Source: Amborella trichopoda (lineage: Eukaryota; Streptophyta; Magnoliopsida; Amborellales; Amborellaceae). From it: a stretch of 64,000 nucleotides of DNA. Location of the stretch: the NCBI RefSeq assembly GCF_000471905.2, contig NW_006499435.1, forward strand, positions 1,632,264 through 1,696,263, in the 5' to 3' direction. The translations under genes were made by a program, and so were the position numbers. Positions 22,001 through 32,795 of this stretch are shown here, one piece after another (the stretch's first letter is position 1; the number at the start of each line of letters is the position of its first letter). Under the pieces are notes generated by a model. The model worked only from the letters and a program-made list of their open reading frames with translations, was not told the DNA's origin and did no database searches.

Positions 22001-24949
22001 AATAGAGTTGGAGATCCCCTATTTCCATTATCTTCCTTAATTTGTTAATACTAACTGTTTCTGGCCACAGTTTCTTCTTTTTGGACCTTTCATCTGTTAA
22101 TAGTCACTCTTTGCATGTCCCTTTACCAATGCCATGAAGTCTCTGATCTTTAGAATGAAACCTATCTTACCAGCTGGACTATATTTCTAACATTAATGGG
22201 TTTTTCTTTTTCTATCATTGTGGGTTTTAGGTCTGATTCACAGTCTGGCAGTTGGACCTGTGAGTTTGGTCTAGTCTTGATAATGTTATCCATTCTAACA
22301 TTTTCTAAATAACATAACCAGTTTTTTTTGTTCGGGTTTTTCTGACCTATGATGTTAATTCCTATATGGTAAAAACAGGTCTTTCTTTTGGGATCGTGAG
22401 TGGTATTTGATACATCCACCTCATGTTAATCCTTACTGTGGTCTTAGAAGTTTACCTGGCATCATTCATATACTATTCTAAAGTTTAATTAGTTATATGT
22501 TATCTGTTTTTATATATTTTGGATTTTCATTCTATTTGAAGGGAAATTGACATGGTGGCTGATAGATTTGTAGGAGTAACATGAGGCAAAGATCATTGGT
22601 GGTTTGTTTTGTCTGTTGAATTTATACCTTATAGAGTTTTTCTATGCTTCATATGCATGTCATTGGTCCATAGAACTTGTTGTGACCATTTTTTCAGGAT
22701 ATCTGGCTACGCATTTACCAAAACAGGATATCTGACTATGAGTTTCCTGCTCTTATGTTTTTTTCCTTTTCATCATCAGGTTAGTCCTTCAGATCCTTTG
22801 GCTGGCATTGATAGGGAAGCTACAGATATTTTGATGTATTGTACGGGAGGTATCCGCTGCGATGTTTATTCTACCATGCTTAGGTAAGGTCACCTTTGCC
22901 CATGGATCTGACATGTTGAAGTTTTTTAGTTTTCGTTTTTCTTAGCAAAACATGGTCTAGATCTCTTGTCACTTCTATAAATTCTAAGAATGCTTTAAAC
23001 ACATCAAAGAGTATAAAATAATCTATAAATTTCTCATGGCTTTAAAAATGCAGGAAGTAATTCTAGAACAAATACATCATTGCTCCATAACACTGATTAA
23101 CATTCAACTATACATCAGTGCCTTTTAAATAAGTCAAATGTGCACATTGATTTGTTTTTTATTTATTAGATTTTGAAGGAAGCTAGGTTGGTCTAAGAAG
23201 GGTGTTGACTTTAAACTTTCTCTTAACCCGTCCCATGCCCGGGTATAGGGGCTGGGTTGTGTTAGTTAGGCAGCCAATGTAAAATTTTGTCAAAGCTTAT
23301 CATGAATCCTGAACATAGAGGGTATGGCCTTTAATAGAGCAGAATGGTGGACCAAGATTCGTGTAGCCGACCCCAATTAATTGGAAAAAGGTTATAATGA
23401 TGATGATGATTTTGAAAGAAGCTAGGCCTGTTGGTGTCAATCTGTAGCTCCCGTCTTGCATGACCATATAGTCATTTTACCTTAAATACGTATTATCCAA
23501 GCTTTTCTTTCGACTGGTTTAAGTTTCTTTTGGTTTGGTGACACTGTATCAATGGCAGGCAAAGGGGCTTTCAAAACTTGTACACTTTGAAAGGTGGTGT
23601 CTCACACTATCTTGAGAAAGAGGGTCCTGCAGAGTGGGTGGGAAATCTGTTTGTTTTTGACTCTCGCCTCTCTCTCCCCCCGTCAGCCTACAAGCCGGAG
23701 GCCATATCCAATGGATACAATGGAATCCCTCATCTCAACCCAACAAATGAAGGCAATAATACATTTTTGAGGTGTCGCATATGTGGATCATTCTTATCAG
23801 AATACAGGCATCGCAACTGTGCCAATCTTGACTGCAATCTTCTATTCTTGTAAGTTTGTAACTCATTGTCTTTTAAAATTTCTCTTTGTCTTTTTAAAAT
23901 TTTTCATTTTAAGATAGTACACTAGCTATTAAGCCATGTGTTATTGCTTTTTATTTTTGGTCGCAACCTTTTTTTTTTCACTTGTCATTAGTGGCAATTG
24001 TTTAGTGCCATAGTTCAAGATTTTTTTTTTTTTTTTGTTTCTTTCCGGGAGATAGTTCACAATTCAAGTTTTTTTTTGGATGAAAATAGCTATAGTTGTG
24101 CAAGTACAGAAATATCTATTTAATTTAACGAGTAATAATTAAATTTCATCCGAGTTTTCAGAAATCATGAGTTTGTCTTGATATAATAGGATGTTTTTGT
24201 TTTCTTGTTTGTTCTCTGATCACATGTGCCTTTTTGAAGACCTTGGCCTCCATTTCTTTTGAAATTGATCTGAAGTGCTGGTTCTTACATGTCTAAGGTC
24301 TGCAATTGCGTGGCTTTTTCTATGAGGATCTCCTGTGCAGCGGTTTGAAAAAATTCCGGGCCAATTGCTATTCTCAGAGGATTTTACGTCATTTTTGTTT
24401 TGGGGACACTTTGATTAGTTTGATTATTGAAGTTCAAATAGTTTAAAGGTAGGCTAAAAATTTCTGCATATGTAATTGTAATGCAGGACTTATACTTTTA
24501 GGTGTCGTGCTCTCTCTCTCTCTCCCTCTCTTCCCCCTTCCCCCAGGCATAATGCATTGCTTCCTTAGCGAGATGCTATAATTTTGAAATTTTTCTGCTT
24601 TGCCCAATATTCTTTAAGTTCAATCATTTGTTAGATTTTTTTCGCCCCATATGTTTCATTAGACTACTTAGCATATAATTCTTTTGACAAAAGTGTGGTT
24701 CTCATTGTAGATTTTGATGTTGAACTTATCAAGTGAGAGCTTGTTTACTGATTCATGAGTTGTCAATGCATTGTTGTTTCTTGCATGTTATGCAGATCAT
24801 GTTCAGATTGTGTCAGAGAATTGAAAGGGTGTTGCTCCATGAATTGCACATCTGCACCTCGCCTTAGACCTGTTTTGCCTGGACATCGGAGGTATGAGAA
24901 GTGGCATGTCTATAGGGATGCACAATGCCCTCACAGTGCAAAGGTTTGA
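16010..24949 (+). CDS. STR8: Rhodanese-like domain protein 8 (TrhO/UPF0176 type), chloroplastic
   Basis: Eight exons: 16010-16390, 17003-17056, 20745-20894, 21221-21395, 21877-21968, 22780-22883, 23559-23849 and 24796-24949; 466 codons plus TGA, phases consistent throughout. The leader (MAIFSCRATLFKTS... from a second Met at 16064) is transit-peptide-like. Residues about 105-200 form the UPF0176 N-terminal domain: FIVVNFYRFVCIENPEEE, GRIYLNEQGINAQ, YSGPSEDALAYVEWL. The rhodanese domain follows: LLLDVRNGYEWDIGHFHG and the active-site loop MYCTGGIRCDVYS (Cys of CTGGIR). The C-terminus has a Cys-rich CRICG-x-C-x-C plus CSDC-CCSMNC region, likely zinc-binding. Bacterial TrhO relatives hydroxylate tRNA U34; a plastid tRNA role here is inference. 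The exon 3 donor is GC (CAG|GCAAGC), not GT. Intron 2 (3.7 kb) holds a LINE. The gene shares a divergent promoter with the PPR gene. Confidence 0.9.
17640..19693 (+). mobile_element. RTE-clade LINE relic in STR8 intron 2
   Basis: Degenerate ORF2 pieces in order: VAKEVLGETKGK (about 17720); IPDKWRKSI and KNKEDIQSYTNY (about 18340-18420); RT core MLFADDIVLFDKTRGGVNAK (about 18877); YLGSIIQKNGKIKEDVTHRI (about 19092); MLRWMSGKTKNDRIHNEYIR (about 19328); then HVQRRPTTTQV and KRPRGRPKR. The 3' end is a TGATGATGATG-type tail at about 19668-19693 rather than poly-A, typical of plant RTE elements. Several frameshifts and stops, so it is dead. Same strand as the host gene. Confidence 0.88.
23335..23413 (+). 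mobile_element. RTE LINE 3' end fragment
   Basis: Matches the 3' end of the element in intron 2 (GTGTAGCCGACCCCAATTAA, then an ATGATGATGATG tail). It is a 5'-truncated insertion in STR8 intron 6. A few hundred bases upstream may belong to it, but I cannot place the left edge. Confidence 0.75.
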
Positions 24950-25576
24950 ACTTACTTGTATTTCATTATTTACCATCCTTCCAAGAGTTCCTGATAATTG
25001 CTGTCATGAAAGTTTTGCTCCTAGAGCGAGAGAGAACAATTCTTCAACCTATCCAACTTATTCATGTTGAAAATCTAGAGTTTATGGAATAACATTTGGG
25101 AGAAGGTATGCAACCTTTAGAGGATGTTTAGTCATTGGACACTTTTTACAATATAAAAACAACATGCCATTTGGGGAAAAAAAAGCACTCAAACTAAACA
25201 TCACACAAACAAGCTTACCATATATTGATGAATATAACATATTACAATAGGATAAATTAAGGGAGATGCTATGGCCAAAAAGGTCATAAGGGAGCTCCTG
25301 CTTTTTATCGGATTTGGCCATAAGGGAGCTCCTGCTATTTATCGGAGAGTTTCCAACAAATTGCATGTTTTTTTCTGGACAAATTTATATTTCTCTTTCT
25401 CTACTCTCTCCCTCTCTCTCTCACTTTTACATCTAGACAAAATACTTCTATTTATAGGGGGGTTTTCTACAAAGTTTCGACATGCCTTGGAGCCTCCTAC
25501 AAATCACACATTTTTGTCGCTACAAATCCTCATATATTTTCTCTTCCTCTCATTCATACATACATCTTTTAGACAA
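24950..25576. other. STR8 3' flank, no gene seen
   Basis: Downstream of the STR8 stop. Contains a short tandem duplication (AAGGGAGCTCCTGCT at about 25288 and again at about 25322) and a CT-rich stretch near 25393-25425. Confidence 0.5.
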
Positions 25577-26137
25577 GGGAAAAGTTTATATAGAACCGAG
25601 GCTCTAAACAATCAAATTAGAGCCTACCTCAAAAATTTCACTAGAAGAGATTGTTTTGATGCTCAAATATCCTCAAATTGATCATCTTGACATCAAGATG
25701 CATAGACATGAGAAATAAATGGATTTCAAGTTTTTGAAATAGTGTNNNNNNNNNNNNNNNNNNNNNNNNNNNNNNNNNNNNNNNNNNNNNNNNNNNNNNN
25801 NNNNNNNNNNNNNNNNNNNNNNNNNNNNNNNNNNNNNNNNNNNNNNNNNNNNNNNNNNNNNNNNNNNNNNNNNNNNNNNNNNNNNNNNNNNNNNNNNNNN
25901 NNNNNNNNNNNNNNNNNNNNNNNNNNNNNNNNNNNNNNNNNNNNNNNNNNNNNNNNNNNNNNNNNNNNNNNNNNNNNNNNNNNNNNNNNNNNNNNNNNNN
26001 NNNNNNNNNNNNNNNNNNNNNNNNNNNNNNNNNNNNNNNNNNNGTTGAAACGACATTTCTCGATACTATTTGAGGGTGGCTCTAATTTGATTGTTAATTT
26101 GATTGTTTAGAGCATGGGCTCTATACAAGCCACACCC
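25577..26137. mobile_element. Mutator-like MITE, family 1, with perfect 9 bp target duplication
   Basis: Left end GGGAAAAGTTTATATAGAAC; the complement of the right end begins GGGTGTGGCTTGTATAGAGC. Identical flanking 9-mers TTTAGACAA at 25568-25576 and 26138-26146. The assembly gap (25746-26043) lies inside the element. The right arm carries a short internal duplication of TTTGATTGTT. Confidence 0.85.
25746..26043. other. Assembly gap (298 N)
   Basis: A run of N. By comparison with intact family members, about 140 bp rather than 298 bp should be missing. Confidence 0.95.
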
Positions 26138-26146
26138 TTTAGACAA

Positions 26147-27185
26147 AGTACCTCTATCTAAAGGAGATATATATTTTAATCATTTACTTTTGTTACAAGT
26201 GACTGTGATTTTATTGTACCAAAACTGTATGGTCTTCGAGAAGACACTCTTAACGCAATCATTATTCAAAGTAAACTTTTTCTAAATCTAAAACCACATT
26301 CTTGCTTCTACCCCTTTCGAAACATTATTTTCCTTTCCAAAAATTTTACAAAATCACGTGAGAATAGAAAATTCAAAAAAGAAAAAAGACCAAACTGCCC
26401 TTCAATTTGTTTTCCTTCTACCTTTTCCAGTACACCTCCTTAATTAAAACATTTTCTTTCGTTTTTTGCTTTAATTCGCTATTGAATTCTGAAAATTGAT
26501 CATCATCTTGAGCTCTTCCATGTTTATGTCTAATGCTTAACGCCCTACTCCATGCTTGGGCACCCATCTTCCCTTTCATTCTTCGACTTTTTTTTTCCCT
26601 TTTTGGCCTTGCTATTAGATAGCCAATGAATTCTAATTATACTACAACTTCACTTTTGAAGGTTGCGTCACTCTTAAGTCCCTCCTTTAATGCTTTGTAA
26701 ATTGGTTTTGTTTTTCCTAGTTTTTAAGTTCTTTTATGATGTTTTCTCTTGTAGGTTACAGTGTCACATTTCGCAGGAGTTCTTGATTCATTTTTCTATG
26801 AAACCAAAAAATGTTTTTATTTTTCTTTTTTAGGTGACTGTTGTATTCTTTCAACTTTTTCTATATCATTTTGAAAAAATTTCAAGCTTTTCAAAAGAGA
26901 TTCTATCATGTTTCTTTTGCGACCATTTTAAAAAAAACGCATGAGCTTTCAAGCTCTCCCATTTATAAAAAACGCATCTGCTTTCAAGTTCTTCCCTTGT
27001 GTGCGTTCACATGTCATAACATCCATCTTCATGCCTTCACATGCATCTCATCCATTATCATGGCCATGTCGCATCCATCATCATACCCAGATATGGCCTG
27101 ACAACTCATGAAGATTACCATCTCCCTCTATCATAAACACTCTTTTATTTTATCTCAAGTTTTGAAAAGCCTTTTGAAAAAGGGT
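26147..27185. other. AT-rich intergenic stretch, no gene seen
   Basis: T-rich, no coding capacity recognised. Short direct repeats of CGCATGAGCTTTCAAG / CGCATCTGCTTTCAAG occur near 26938 and 26973. Confidence 0.5.
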
Positions 27186-27708
27186 GTGGTTTGGATAAGG
27201 TTGAAACCTTGAACCATTAAATTAAGGCACACTTTCAAATTTTATCACATGATATAATTTTGGTGTAAAAAATTATTAGGATGAGAATCCATTTTCGTCT
27301 CTAATTGTAAAATTTTAAACTTCAAGAAACGTTCATCAAATGGAGCTACCAACACATGAAAATCTTGAAAATGGATGCCAGATAATTTGTTGTAAGACGC
27401 ACTAGTTTTGGGACTCGAAATGTTTTTATTTTCTCAGTGTTTTGAGACTCGGCCGAGTTACTCGGCCTCACCCTAAGGGCGAGGTGAGTTTTATTCGAGT
27501 AGCTGTACCGATTTTTAGAAGTGCATATATATTTTTTTGCCATTTATATATTTTGAAGCCGTAAATGGTGTATTGGATAGCATGAATGCATTCTTTTTAC
27601 AGGGACAGGGTTTCAATTCCCCCAAGGTAAGGCACTTATTTTTGTGTTTTGTTTTTTGGGATTAAAGAGACTTGAAAACTGTATATCATGTTGGGAAAGT
27701 ATATAATG

Positions 27709-27889
27709 AGATCATTTACTTTCCGTACAAGGTGGTCACAATTAATCTTGATCATGGAAGTGAAATTAGGGAGCTGCACTTATTTCATTGACTAACTTCA
27801 AAGTTCAAAGAAATTTTCTCGAACTTTGTGATGCACTTAAGCTATTAGATTTCACATTTGATGGTTGTATGTAATTGTGACATCCCTAT
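27709..27889. mobile_element. Foldback MITE, family 2, right end cut
   Basis: Starts GATCATTTACTTTCCGTACA and continues through an AAAGTTCAAAGAAATTTTCT palindrome. The right inverted repeat is lost after TAATTGTGACATCCC, where the next MITE begins. Confidence 0.55.
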
Positions 27890-27896
27890 ATAGAAG

Positions 27897-28275
27897 AGTG
27901 GTTTCAATAAGGTTGCAACATTAAACAATCCAATTAAGGCGCACTTCTAAATTTTATCATAAATATAATTTTGATATAAAAAATTCTTATGATGGCTTGA
28001 GAATCTATTTTCGTCTCTAATAAAACTTTAAACTATAAAAATGGTTCAATTCATATACATCTATAAACACATGAAAATCTTGAAAATGGACGGTCCAAAT
28101 AATGTTACACTATTTCTCGAACTTAAAATCTTTTTTTCCTTTCATATTCATACATCTCGATGTCGAGATGATCGATTAGAGGGTTTTTCAAGATCAAAAC
28201 AACCTTTTATGATGGATTTTTTAGGTAAACCTGTAATTCTATATTTTAAGATTGCAACCTTGTAGAAACTTTTTC
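27897..28275. mobile_element. Mutator-like MITE, family 1 (inside the hAT-like element)
   Basis: Left arm GTGGTTTCAATAAGGTTGCA, right arm AGATTGCAACCTTGTAGAAA, core CATCTCGATGTCGAGATGAT near 28152. Opposite orientation to the 6731-7125 copy. Confidence 0.7.
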
Positions 28276-28317
28276 TGGCCTCATTGTATATGATCCTTGT
28301 CACTATTATGTCATAAA

Positions 28318-28385
28318 ACGAGAATAGCATAGTGGATTGCATATACGAGTGCCTATAAAATCGATTGGGGTTCGATTCCCCCCAG
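28318..28385 (+). ncRNA. tRNA-like sequence (tRNA pseudogene or SINE head)
   Basis: A box TAGCATAGTGG at 28325-28335 and B box GGTTCGATTCC at 28369-28379 both match Pol III internal promoter consensus, and GGGG/CCCC could pair around the T loop. I could not fold a full acceptor stem, so a functional tRNA is unlikely. Similar B-box-bearing copies lie at about 27570-27625 (decayed) and 28478-28553 on the other strand. Confidence 0.4.
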
Positions 28386-28477
28386 ATAATCAGGTAGAGC
28401 CTGAATTTTTTTTTCAAAAAAAGAGGGGCCTCATTTTTTTTTTAAGGTAGATCCTGAAAATTGTTTTTTAAAAAATG

Positions 28478-28553
28478 GGCCTCATGGGAAGGGAATCGAA
28501 CCCATGCGCCTTAAACACAGGCAATGTCTAATATTAAAACTACAATGGTTAAA
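28478..28553 (-). ncRNA. Inverted tRNA-like sequence
   Basis: On the minus strand a perfect GGTTCGATTCC box is preceded by a degenerate tRNA-like body. It faces the copy at 28318-28385 across a poly-T/poly-A spacer with a duplicated GAGGGGCCTCAT-like motif. Confidence 0.35.
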
Positions 28554-29437
28554 AAGTTTGTACAAAAAGTATCCTAAACAAACCCACGAGCTCATAGAGA
28601 TCCTCATACATAAATTGGACAAGACAAACGTTATGCCACTTCGAGTTTTATGCAAAATTGAAGCTTTTATTTATTATCATGTTTTTCTGTTTTTATCTTC
28701 TTCTTATTAAGTGAACACAACTCAGGCGAGTTACTTGGACTCTACCGAGAAACTCGCCTCGGCCAAAGTCCGAGTACATTTGCCGACTCATGTTTCAAAA
28801 CATTGTTTTTTATTTTCATAGTTATATATCTCAATGTGAAGATGATCAATCAATTAAAAGTTTTTTGACTTGAAAATAGCTTTTTGTGATGTATTTTTGA
28901 GGTGCACCTTAATTCTAAGGTTGCAGCCTTATATAAACATTTTCCTGTGAAAAATGCTTTGCTCAATTGCTCGTCTTATCTTTTCCTTTGAAAATACATA
29001 GCATTGCATTTTTGCATGCAAGCTTATGTTGTCCGACGGAACAATCCCAAATAAAGACACGAGGCCAAATATTTTGTGCAGTTTTTCCTAAAAATAGTAA
29101 ATAACTATATATATTTAAAAAGTAAGTAATTTGGAATAATCATGTAATTTTGAAGCTCGCCAACTTTGATCTTTATTAGAGAGGTCTCTCAGAGTGTACT
29201 CTTGTGTTTGTATCAATTCCATCGTGTTTCAAGTAGTTCTTGTGAGGAGGGAGAGGGATGTGCTTGTATAGTCCCCACTTCTTTTTTAGCAAGATAGTAG
29301 GCATGGACCCTCAAGTTATAATTTAGAGCCTTTCTTAACATTTTGTTTTCGCTCATATTTATTCTTTAGTAGAGAGGGAAAGAGGTCTTAGCTCGTTAAT
29401 GGCTTGGTCATGTTTGTGCCTGCATGTCCTTATTCTC

Positions 29438-29667
29438 TAAGGGCATGTTGTGAATATATATCTTTGGGGAATATTTTGACATGAAAAATTCTTTTATGTG
29501 GTTAGTTGTGAAAATAATTTTACACCAATTTGTTGTTAATTGGTGTGAAAAGATGTATTGAGATCAATTGTTGTGAAAATATTTTCGCATCTAATCATAT
29601 GAGATAATTTTTTCATGTGAAAATAATTTCATGGGAAATATTTTCACGCGAACCAAACGTACCTTAA
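29438..29667. mobile_element. Possible Tourist-like MITE
   Basis: TAAGGGCATGTTGTGAATAT at the left and, complemented, a right end beginning AAGGTACGTTTGGTTCGCGT; the body is full of GTGAAAATATTTTCAC. TAA occurs on both flanks. A related copy is at 41030-41366. Confidence 0.35.
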
Positions 29668-29996
29668 GGGTATGGTTTGTATGAGGCACCAAGCTCAAAT
29701 AATCAAAGTAGGGTGTAGTAGCAAGGTTTCGGTGCCACATAAAGCCTTGAGATCGCCTGAAAATCTACATTACCTCTAATTGGGAAATTTAAAGCTCTAA
29801 AAATGGTGGTTTCATATAATGTGTTATAAAATACATTGTTTTATGATTCCGAATATTTTGTCTGTTTTTTTAATCCATACATCTTAAAGTTGAGATGATC
29901 TATTGGAGGGTTTTCTAACGAACAACCCTTTTAGGTGGTTTTTTTATGTTTACATTTTTTCTTTAACATAAGAATGACACCTTATGAAAACTTTTG
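29668..29996. mobile_element. Mutator-like MITE, family 1
   Basis: Left end GGGTATGGTTTGTATGAGGC, right end GACACCTTATGAAAAC, with the ATACATCTTAAAGTTGAGAT core near 29876. Slightly shorter than other copies. Confidence 0.6.
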
Positions 29997-30267
29997 GATA
30001 ATTTATTTCCGTACCAGATGTAAATATAGTTATAACGAATTGGCACAAATTTATGCAAATATTACATAGAAAGACACTGGTTCAATATTTCCAACATCAT
30101 ACGGGTATTTTTTTAAAAAAACACCACATGCCCTTTATTTTATTTTATGCATGCTTTCTACTGTCATATTTTTTAAAAAAAAACACCCCGTGCCCTTTAT
30201 TTTCTTTTATTCTATGCTTTCTATTGTCATATTCTTTCCTTTGTTCTTTCCTCCCTGCTTTCCCTTG

Positions 30268-30387
30268 TCATTTATTTATGGGTGAGGTTTGCGTAAGATT
30301 GTCTCTTGTACTGAAGTAAAGTGCACCTCATTTATTTATGGGTGAGGTTTGCATAAGATTGTCTCTTGTACTGAAGTGAAGTGCACC
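30268..30387. repeat. 60 bp tandem duplication of a MITE end
   Basis: Two nearly identical 60 bp units (30268-30327 and 30328-30387), each holding a TTATGGGTGAGGTTTGC MITE terminus. Confidence 0.85.
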
Positions 30388-30680
30388 TCAAAAGTTGCTT
30401 AGAGTTTTCCTTCTGGTGTTGATGGATTGAATGCCTTTTTTCATCCCTACTTGTAAAATTTAAAATTTTTAAGATGGTACAAATCAAACTAATCAATAAA
30501 CATTAGAAAATCTTAAAAATAAACTGTAAAAATAACTTATTACAAAATATACTATTTTTTAAACTTCAAATTCTTTTCTTTCTATCTGTATAGGTGGAGA
30601 TGTTCTATTAGAGGGTTCTCCAACACCAAAACATTATCTTTTGTAGATTTTTAAAATGCGACCTTATATAAACTTCTCCC
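30340..30680. mobile_element. Mutator-like MITE, family 1
   Basis: Starts GGGTGAGGTTTGCATAAGA and ends CCTTATATAAACTTCTCCC. The flanking 9-mers TTTATTTAT and TTTATATGT match at 7 of 9 positions. Confidence 0.6.
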
Positions 30681-30933
30681 TTTATATGTTCCCCAGCACC
30701 TCATATTTGCTTTTTCTTTTCTTTTTCGAATTTTGGGATATTGTGCTGATAAAGAGAGGACGAGAGCAATTATCCAATTTATTTTGCTCATTCTTTTCTT
30801 TGTTCTCCACTTTTCCTTGCTCATTCTTTTCGTTGTTCTCTACATTTCCTTTTACCACCTGGAGTTACCAGCATTAGCATTTCATCTATTTCACTTTGTT
30901 TATGAATGTCAAATGATATCGTGTCCATGTGGA

Positions 30934-31962
30934 GAGGGGCGGCAGTGGACCCGAACCCGATTCAGGACCTGCTGGGTGTTACCCAACGTAGGTCCAGGTT
31001 TGGGTTAAATATTTGGACTCGGCGGATAGGGTTTGAGTCCATATCAAACCGAAATAGACCTGGGTCGGGTGTGTGTTCGGGTTCATGTGGACCCCATCCG
31101 GATTTAATTAAGAGGAGAGAAAGAATACGGGAGTAATAGTTTAATTGAGAGAGAGAAGAAAGAAGCAGAGAAAAGAGAGAAGGCGTGGGATGGGAGAAAC
31201 TATTTTAGAGAGAGAGAGCCTGGTGTAATCACAAAAGACGATATTTTTACAAATAACTCTAATCTTCTTGTCTTCTTCTTGTAATATCAAAAACCCTAAT
31301 CTCATTTCTTTCGTCGTGCAATTTCAAAAACCCTAATCTTCTTTTCTGTTCTTTTTTTATTTTTATTTCCTCTTACCCCAACCACGCATTTCCTCTCATC
31401 TCTCATTAATCCAAAATATTAATTCCTCCTCTTCTTGAAACCCAAATTTTCCTACTCGAGACCCCTAATTCCACTTTCCTCTCAACAATGCTTTCCACGC
31501 CTAATCGATACCCCTGAAATCTTCCTAAACCAGACACTTCAGAAACTCCAAGTCATGGTCATCTCAAAAAGACCGAGTCCTCACACCGCAAGGTCCTTCA
31601 TGAAGACTCTTATGTGGCCGCCATTGAAAAGCTCATCGAGCGAGACTTCTTCCCTGACATCACAAAAACTAAAGAATGGAATTTTAAAGAGTGGAAGTTA
31701 TAGGGAGAGGTTGGAGGTCGGGGGATTAAAAATCTTCATGAGCATGGGTGTACACGTGTCCATAGTTAAACCGAGGCAGATTTAACCCTGCCATGGTGGC
31801 TTAACTCATAACGTGTAGGGCTTGGGTCCCGTGTCCGTTCCCAACATTCTGGTACCGGTATGCGGTCATCCGGATGGGTCCGGGTCGGGTACGAGTCTAT
31901 CTCCATGTCCTTCGCATCCAGGTCTGGGCCAGCAGGACCCGACCCATCGCCACCCGTACATG
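30934..31962. mobile_element. TIR-bounded segment carrying a host gene fragment (candidate Pack-TIR element)
   Basis: Both ends carry GC-rich blocks of GGGT/ACCC words unlike the surrounding AT-rich DNA. The left begins near GGGGCGGCAGTGGACCC; the right end complemented begins near CGGGTGGCGATGGGTCGGG. The arms look like diverged terminal inverted repeats, though no clear target duplication was found. Between them lies promoter-like and 5'-UTR-like sequence with AAACCCTAATC boxes and an ESS2 gene fragment. Superfamily uncertain (hAT-like by TIR style). Confidence 0.5.
31488..31703 (+). pseudogene. ESS2/DGCR14 splicing-factor N-terminal fragment
   Basis: One frame reads MLSTPNRYP, stop (TGA at 31515), ...KKTESSHRKVLHEDSYVAAI, EKLIERDFFPDITKTKEW and TAG at 31701-31703. 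The block V-L-(D/H)-E-D-x-Y-(V/I)-A-A-(I/L)-E-K-x-I-x-R-D-F-F-P-D-(I/L) is the signature start of ESS-2/DGCR14 (Bis1) spliceosome-associated proteins. Only this N-terminal part is present and the rest of the gene is absent. Upstream AAACCCTAAT motifs look like the 5' UTR of a housekeeping gene, suggesting that promoter, UTR and first exon were copied together. It lies inside the TIR-bounded segment above. Confidence 0.75.
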
Positions 31963-32279
31963 CATAGTATTCTTTCATTAACTCTCTCCCAAAAATCTCA
32001 ACGAAATATTTTTAAGAACTAAAATTTTAGGGTTCTATTCTATTCGCAACCAACTTCAAGGAGAAAAAAAAAACAATCAAATGCATTCCCTCTGAGCTTG
32101 AAAAACTAAAATCCTAAAATTGTCCATAAATCTTTCAATTTTTTGACAACTATATCTTAGTATTTAGGAAGTCAAAATCCAAATTATTTTTTCATTTTTT
32201 TTAATAAACATCTACTGATTTGTAATTGAATCCCAATATTTATATCAATCCTCCAAAATCGCTGCTTCACCCAAGAGGA

Positions 32280-32795
32280 GTAAGTAGAGGATATCCTGAT
32301 GCTGGAGGATAATATTTATCAATTACAGATTCTTGTCCATTCGCAAAATTTCTCACGAAGGATGACAATTCCCATGTTTGATGAGTAGAGCGAGTAAGAC
32401 TGGGAACCTAGATGCCCCGGGTATGACCCAGCTTTGACATACCTCTTTTGCAATGATACAAATTTGCACATTGGTAAGAAAATGGGGGCAAGGGGAGCTG
32501 TTGTTGATGTCCCGAGCTATTAAGAGTTGCGAGGATGCCATACATGTTACGCAACCGATCTTAAGATGATGTTTATAAGACGCTGCGCAAGATTGCGGGT
32601 GCTCCTCACAAAGAGCATGGCATGTTACAGGTGCTCAAACATTTGGGAGACTTGAGCGCTGAGGATTATGATGATTTGGAGAGCATAATAGAGCAGGGCT
32701 ATCAAAGCATAGAGGAGTTAGCCAGGAAATGTTCCGGGGATCTGGGAACCTAAAAATAATGGTAATCAAGATTACAATTTCTCCACACAAAAGAC
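32280..32795. other. Unrecognised open stretch upstream of an NLR relic
   Basis: One frame, 32565-32753, reads TLRKIAGAPHKEHGMLQVLK, then ...EDYDDLESIIEQGYQSIEEL... to TAA. It has protein-like composition but no Met and no family I can name. It may be an exon of the decayed NLR locus just downstream or of an unrelated gene. Confidence 0.3.

Larger units (their letters stand above)
27435..28810. mobile_element. hAT-like element nested in a MITE
   Basis: Ends CAGTGTTTTGAGACTCGG and, complemented from 28805, CAATGTTTTGAAACATGAGT. Both subterminal regions are rich in ACTCGGC/CTCGCCT motifs. The flanks TATTTTCT (27427-27434) and TATTTTCA (28811-28818) resemble an 8 bp target duplication if a short T-run is allowed at the right edge. 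No transposase is visible; it holds a further MITE and tRNA-like sequences. Confidence 0.65.
27192..28956. mobile_element. MITE family 1 copy split by a hAT-like insertion
   Basis: The left half (27192 to about 27434, starting AAGGGTGTGGTTTGGATAAG) stops in the middle of the family consensus. The right half resumes at about 28806 with ATATCTCAATGTGAAGATGA and ends at TTGCAGCCTTATATAAAC. The intervening 1.37 kb is a separate element. Confidence 0.75.

Noticed and set aside
28318..28385. Functional tRNA gene
   Set aside because: A and B boxes are present but I could not pair an acceptor stem or anticodon arm; called tRNA-like only.
28041..28417. Short frames within the nested insertion
   Set aside because: They fall entirely within MITE and tRNA-like sequence.
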